Positions 4,977 to 8,155 of a stretch of DNA of 8,155 bases are shown here, piece by piece. The first letter of the stretch is position 1. The number at the start of each line of letters is the position of its first letter. The stretch lies in contig JAVVEH010000078.1 in NCBI GenBank assembly GCA_032251435.1, positions 1 to 8,155 on the forward strand, read 5' to 3'. This DNA is from JAVVEH01 sp032251435 (GTDB lineage Bacteria; Verrucomicrobiota; Lentisphaeria; Oligosphaerales; MVZH01). The notes under the pieces were generated by a model. The model worked only from the letters and a program-made list of their open reading frames with translations, did no database searches and was not told the origin of the DNA. A program made the translations under genes and the position numbers.

Positions 4977-6863
4977 TTGCCTTCATCATATTCTGTTTAC
5001 AAACGTCTCATTGGTTGCGCCCGCCCCTATTGGTTTCGCTTAGCGATTGGCATCGCCGCGGGCTTTGTGGTTGGCGGATCGATGATTGGCACGTTTCACT
5101 ATTCCAAAAGCTTGCTGGGCGCCTTTGGTCAACCGGTCGCCGATGTCAGCCCGGCGCCCAATCATGAATCTCCCGCGGGGGGCTCCGCCGCGCCGGTCCC
5201 TGAGATTGACTTGGGGCCGCTGGATAGCGTCCAGAAAACACTGGCCGAAAAGCTCAACATCCAAACCACGACGCCGGATGGCCGGATGACGCGCGCGTTT
5301 CTCTTGATCACTCTGCTCGGATTGCCTCTGTTTATGGGGCTGAAGTCGGTGTCCATATACGTTAATCACTACTTTATGCGGTGGGTGGGGGCCCGGGTTG
5401 TCCGCGACATCCGCGACGAGGTGTATGCCAACTTGCAGCGCCAATCACTTTCCTATCATGGCCAGGCCGATGTCGGCGACCTGATCAGCCGGTGCACTAA
5501 CGACGTTTCCCTGATCGAACGGGCGGTTTCCCAAACGATCGCTGACTTGACCCGCTGCCCCATTGAGGTTTTGGCCTGTGTCGGGTACGTTGTCTGGGCG
5601 AGCGTCCAATCCGGTCTGGTTGGTCTCCTGCCCGCTTTGGCGGTTTTGTTTGTCGTGACGGTATTGCCTATTTTGTTTATGGCGCGGTTTATCAAAATTA
5701 TTCTGCGTCGGGCTTTAAAACAAATTGGCGGTCTGATTTCCCGGATGCAGGAGACATTGACCGGCATCCGCGTGGTTAAGGCCTTCCACATGGAAGAAGC
5801 GGAAATCGCCCGTTTCCGGGCCATGAACCGCTTTTATTTTAAATCCATCATCCGGGCGGTCCGCTTTGAACTGGCGGTCAGCCCGATGATGGAGCTGGTG
5901 GCGATTATCGCGGTGTGTCTAGGGGCTGTTATTTGCTATCAACACGGGATCACCCTGGCGGCGATTGTTCCCGTCGCTTTCGCCGCGTCTTCCGCATACC
6001 GTCCCATGAAACAACTGGCGAAAATAAATGTGAATATTCAGCGCAGCGCGGCCGCCGCGGAAAGAATTTTTGAACTTCTGGATCTTAACACGGCCTTGCC
6101 GGAAGCGCCGAATCCGAAAGTGGTGACGGAGTTCACCGAAGGTATCGCCTTCAAACATGTCAGTTTACGCTATTCGCTGGATGAGCCATGGATTATCGAC
6201 GATATCAATTTTGAGCTCAAACGGGGGCAAATGGTGGCCTTTGTCGGGGAAACGGGATCGGGGAAAACGACTGTGGCGAATCTGGCGGCCCGGTTTTTTG
6301 ATCCGGAAAAAGGCCGGGTTCTGTTGGATGGAACGGATCTCAGGGACATTGAGACCGCGGCGTTGCGGAAGCTGATCGGCATGGTGAACCAGGAGACGAT
6401 TCTGTTTAATGACACCATCGCCAACAATATCGCTTACGGGAGTCCGGAAGCGACCATGGACGAGATCATCACGGCCGCCAAGCAGGCGAACGCCCATGAT
6501 TTCATTATGGAAAATCCGGGGGGCTATGGTCGTTATGTGGGTGAAAAGGGCTTTGTGCTCAGCGGTGGTCAACGGCAGCGGATCGCCATCGCCCGGGCGA
6601 TTTTGCGCAACCCGCCCATTTTGATTTTAGATGAGGCGACCAGCGCGCTGGATACGGTCACTGAACGGCTGGTCCAGGAGGCCCTCAGCCATTTGATGGA
6701 AAACCGGACCGTGTTCGCGATCGCTCACCGGTTGAGCACGATCAAACACGCGGATCAGATTTTTTTACTGGATAAAGGACGAATTGTCGAACACGGGACT
6801 CACGACGAGCTGTACGCCCAAGGGGGTGGTTACCGCAATCTTTGCGATATTCAATTCAGTTGA
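4977..6863 (+). CDS. ABC exporter half-transporter, MsbA-like (lipid A flippase candidate)
   Basis: This is a 628-residue inner-membrane protein with fused transmembrane and ATPase domains; it would work as a homodimer. Six membrane segments lie near 18-40, 105-132, 193-213, 214-238, 303-323 and 325-345. The ATPase is complete: Walker A GETGSGKTT at 424-432 (K430), Q-loop Q472, signature LSGGQ at 528-532, Walker B ILILDE at 548-553 (E553 catalytic) and switch H584. MsbA flips lipid A-core across the inner membrane; the adjacent lptD supports that substrate, though the family also includes peptide and drug exporters. It is longer than E. coli MsbA (582) mainly because of a roughly 60-residue Pro/Ala-rich loop between the first two segments. 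The start is uncertain: the only common start codon in frame is TTG at 4977, without a clear Shine-Dalgarno site, and a better-placed ATG at 4944 is cut off by TAA at 4956-4958. Confidence 0.9.
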   Translation: MPSSYSVYKRLIGCARPYWFRLAIGIAAGFVVGGSMIGTFHYSKSLLGAFGQPVADVSPAPNHESPAGGSAAPVPEIDLGPLDSVQKTLAEKLNIQTTTPDGRMTRAFLLITLLGLPLFMGLKSVSIYVNHYFMRWVGARVVRDIRDEVYANLQRQSLSYHGQADVGDLISRCTNDVSLIERAVSQTIADLTRCPIEVLACVGYVVWASVQSGLVGLLPALAVLFVVTVLPILFMARFIKIILRRALKQIGGLISRMQETLTGIRVVKAFHMEEAEIARFRAMNRFYFKSIIRAVRFELAVSPMMELVAIIAVCLGAVICYQHGITLAAIVPVAFAASSAYRPMKQLAKINVNIQRSAAAAERIFELLDLNTALPEAPNPKVVTEFTEGIAFKHVSLRYSLDEPWIIDDINFELKRGQMVAFVGETGSGKTTVANLAARFFDPEKGRVLLDGTDLRDIETAALRKLIGMVNQETILFNDTIANNIAYGSPEATMDEIITAAKQANAHDFIMENPGGYGRYVGEKGFVLSGGQRQRIAIARAILRNPPILILDEATSALDTVTERLVQEALSHLMENRTVFAIAHRLSTIKHADQIFLLDKGRIVEHGTHDELYAQGGGYRNLCDIQFS

Positions 6864-6893
6864 TGTGAGCCCATAACATGACGAGTCAATCAC

Positions 6894-6898
6894 AAGGA
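6894..6898 (+). promoter_or_regulatory. Shine-Dalgarno site deciding the purH start
   Basis: AAGGA lies six bases before the ATG at 6905. The alternative upstream ATG at 6878 has no such site (GAGCCCATAAC), so the site favours the shorter protein. It is one of the few clear Shine-Dalgarno sequences in the window. Confidence 0.6.
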
Positions 6899-6904
6899 AA
6901 GACC

Positions 6905-8026
6905 ATGGCTGACAATACAATTTCCCGCGGCACGTACCTGTCGAAAAATGTGGGTGAATACGCTGACACCGTCGAGATTCTGGGTCGGCGGTATGTGAAA
7001 GTGGAGGATATGCGCTATGGCACGAATCCGGGTCAAACCGCCGCGTTTTACAAACCCGTGGACGGGATCAATGTCATCGGCGATATGGACATCTTGAAAA
7101 CCGGCAAGAGCGGCTTGAGCCAAACAAATCTGGAAGATATTTCTTACGCCCTGAATATCTGCAAATTTTTCACGACACCCTGTAGTGTCTGCATGAAGCA
7201 TGTGAATCCCAGCGGGGCCGCTGTGGCCGCCCCCGGCGATGAGTTAGTGGATGTCTATCGTAAAGCCCGGGATGGTGATCCCCGAGCCGCTTTCGGCAGC
7301 GTGGTCGCGTTTAATGTGACCGTGGATGTGACGACTGCCAAAGAGATCATGGGAACATTTGTTGAATGCGTGGTCGCCCCGGATTATGACGCGGAAGCCC
7401 TGGCGGTTTTCAATGATCAAGAAACCTATAAGCTCAATAAGCACATCCGCATATTAAAAGTTAAAGATCTGGATAAAATGCCCAAATTTGTCGGTGATGA
7501 CGTGACGGGGTATCAGACCATTAAAGTGCTTCATGACGGTTCTGTGGTGATCGCGGATCCGATTATGACCCATTTGCGCTCTATCGCCGATCTGAAACCG
7601 GCGGCGGCTTCCAGCAAAGCCCTGGGTGATGTGCGGTCCACGGTCCAGGCCAGTGAACAGCAGTTGCATGATTTACTTGCCGCCTGGTATATTAATATCA
7701 GCGTCCGGTCAAATGGCGTGGTCATTGTCAAAAATGGCGGCGCCTTATCTGTGGGGACCGGTGAGCAAGACCGGGTGGGGGCGGTGGAACAGGCGGTTTG
7801 GAAATATAATGAGAAGTACGAGGGCGGGGAAAGCATTCAAGGCGCGGTGATGGCCAGCGACGGATTTTTCCCGTTCCCGGATGGTGTTGAAGTCGCCGCT
7901 AAAGCCGGTGTCACAGCGATTATCGCTCCGGCCGGGTCCATCAAAGACGCCACAGTCATCGCCCGGGCGAACGAACTGGGGGTGGCTCTTTTCCACGCCC
8001 CGGAGCGGATTTTCTCCCATCATTAA
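6905..8026 (+). CDS. purH: stand-alone AICAR formyltransferase (PurH C-terminal domain only)
   Basis: This 373-residue cytoplasmic enzyme transfers a formyl group from 10-formyltetrahydrofolate to AICAR, giving FAICAR, the penultimate step of purine synthesis. Family signatures run in order: MRYGTNPGQTAAFY near the N-terminus, CMKHVNPSGAAV with the catalytic pair K98-H99, GDPRAAFGSVVAFN, VRSNGVVIVKNGG, SDGFFPFPD (D319) and APAGSIKDA, ending in RIFSHH. Bifunctional PurH is usually about 520 residues, with an N-terminal IMP cyclohydrolase domain. That domain is absent here and cannot have been lost at this locus by simple truncation, because the ABC gene ends 41 bases upstream. The cyclohydrolase step must be encoded elsewhere. 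Stand-alone versions have been named PurV by some authors. I chose the ATG at 6905 over 6878 for its AAGGA site. It is probably co-transcribed with the ABC gene; its metabolic role is unrelated to LPS export. Confidence 0.92.
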   Translation: MADNTISRGTYLSKNVGEYADTVEILGRRYVKVEDMRYGTNPGQTAAFYKPVDGINVIGDMDILKTGKSGLSQTNLEDISYALNICKFFTTPCSVCMKHVNPSGAAVAAPGDELVDVYRKARDGDPRAAFGSVVAFNVTVDVTTAKEIMGTFVECVVAPDYDAEALAVFNDQETYKLNKHIRILKVKDLDKMPKFVGDDVTGYQTIKVLHDGSVVIADPIMTHLRSIADLKPAAASSKALGDVRSTVQASEQQLHDLLAAWYINISVRSNGVVIVKNGGALSVGTGEQDRVGAVEQAVWKYNEKYEGGESIQGAVMASDGFFPFPDGVEVAAKAGVTAIIAPAGSIKDATVIARANELGVALFHAPERIFSHH

Positions 8027-8067
8027 TGCCTGTCGGACTTGAGGACATCGAACGCGTTGCTCGATGA
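8026..8067 (+). other. 13-codon frame linking purH to the next gene by start/stop overlaps
   Basis: An ATG at 8026-8028 shares its A with the purH stop (TAATG) and opens MPVGLEDIERVAR, stopping at TGA 8065-8067. That stop overlaps the next ATG (8064-8066) as ATGA. Such overlaps commonly couple translation, but the frame is so short that it may be chance, or the start of a gene interrupted by a frameshift. Confidence 0.25.
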
Positions 8068-8155
8068 ATGAACGACGATGGCTCGCGAGTGCCTTGGCCT
8101 GGTTGGAGCCAAAAGTAGCCGCGGAGCTGTTCCGGTTGCTTTGTCCGGAACCCGA
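8064..8155 (+). CDS. probable partial CDS, 5' end only, runs off the window
   Basis: From ATG at 8064 the frame stays open to the window end, giving 30 residues (MNERRWLASALAWLEPKVAA and on). It begins with an amphipathic Leu/Ala/Trp-rich helix and has no signal peptide. No Shine-Dalgarno site precedes it, but the ATGA overlap with the short frame behind purH could allow reinitiation. It is too short to assign to a family. Confidence 0.4.
   Translation, partial: MNERRWLASALAWLEPKVAAELFRLLCPEP

Noticed and set aside
4931..5167. 78-residue plus-strand frame overlapping the start of the ABC gene
   Set aside because: It overlaps the first membrane segment of the ABC gene in another phase, starts at GTG and turns Trp/Arg-rich after residue 30; the ABC frame carries the conserved YKRL...ARPYW pattern.
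6878..6904. Upstream ATG as purH start
   Set aside because: It lacks a ribosome site, while the ATG at 6905 has AAGGA at the right spacing.

Overview
The window reads as chromosomal DNA of a Gram-negative (diderm) bacterium with moderately high G+C. Three things point this way: an LptD-type outer-membrane LPS translocon, an MsbA-like ABC exporter directly behind it, and a surface-directed protein with a PEP-CTERM sorting tail. PEP-CTERM plus LptD, weak Shine-Dalgarno sites and a stand-alone AICAR transformylase would suit the Kiritimatiellota/Lentisphaerota/Verrucomicrobiota group. That placement is an inference from gene style, not a measurement.

Layout. (1) 1-254: a 117-bp unit repeated twice in direct tandem, with two mismatches, in DNA that is more A+T-rich than the rest. 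(2) 255-624: no secure gene; a minus-strand reading frame without an ATG may be a gene remnant, and a short GC hairpin lies just before the next gene. (3) 625-1281 (+): a small exported PEP-CTERM protein. (4) 1403-2011 (-): an unrecognised 202-residue protein, tail-to-tail with the PEP-CTERM gene and divergent from the following operon. (5) 2012-2503: a roughly 490-bp leader region holding a perfect TTGACA box, a bulged hairpin followed by eight T's, and a coding-looking frame ending just before lptD. (6) 2504-4876 (+): lptD. (7) 4977-6863 (+): an ABC exporter half-transporter (MsbA/LptB2-like fold family, MsbA architecture). (8) 6905-8026 (+): a stand-alone AICAR formyltransferase, the C-terminal half of PurH. 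(9) 8026-8155: start-codon overlaps and a probable partial gene running off the window.

The three large genes run in the same direction with gaps of about 100 and 41 bp and look like one transcription unit. lptD and the ABC exporter fit one job: the exporter flips lipid A-core across the inner membrane and LptD inserts LPS into the outer leaflet of the outer membrane. The purine gene has no obvious mechanistic link and is probably a positional neighbour.

I saw no tRNA, rRNA, CRISPR array, transposase or phage gene. I do not see a clearly new biological system. The best candidates for a second look are the reduced two-cysteine LptD, the structured lptD leader, the odd start of the ABC gene, the stand-alone transformylase, and the tandem repeat.
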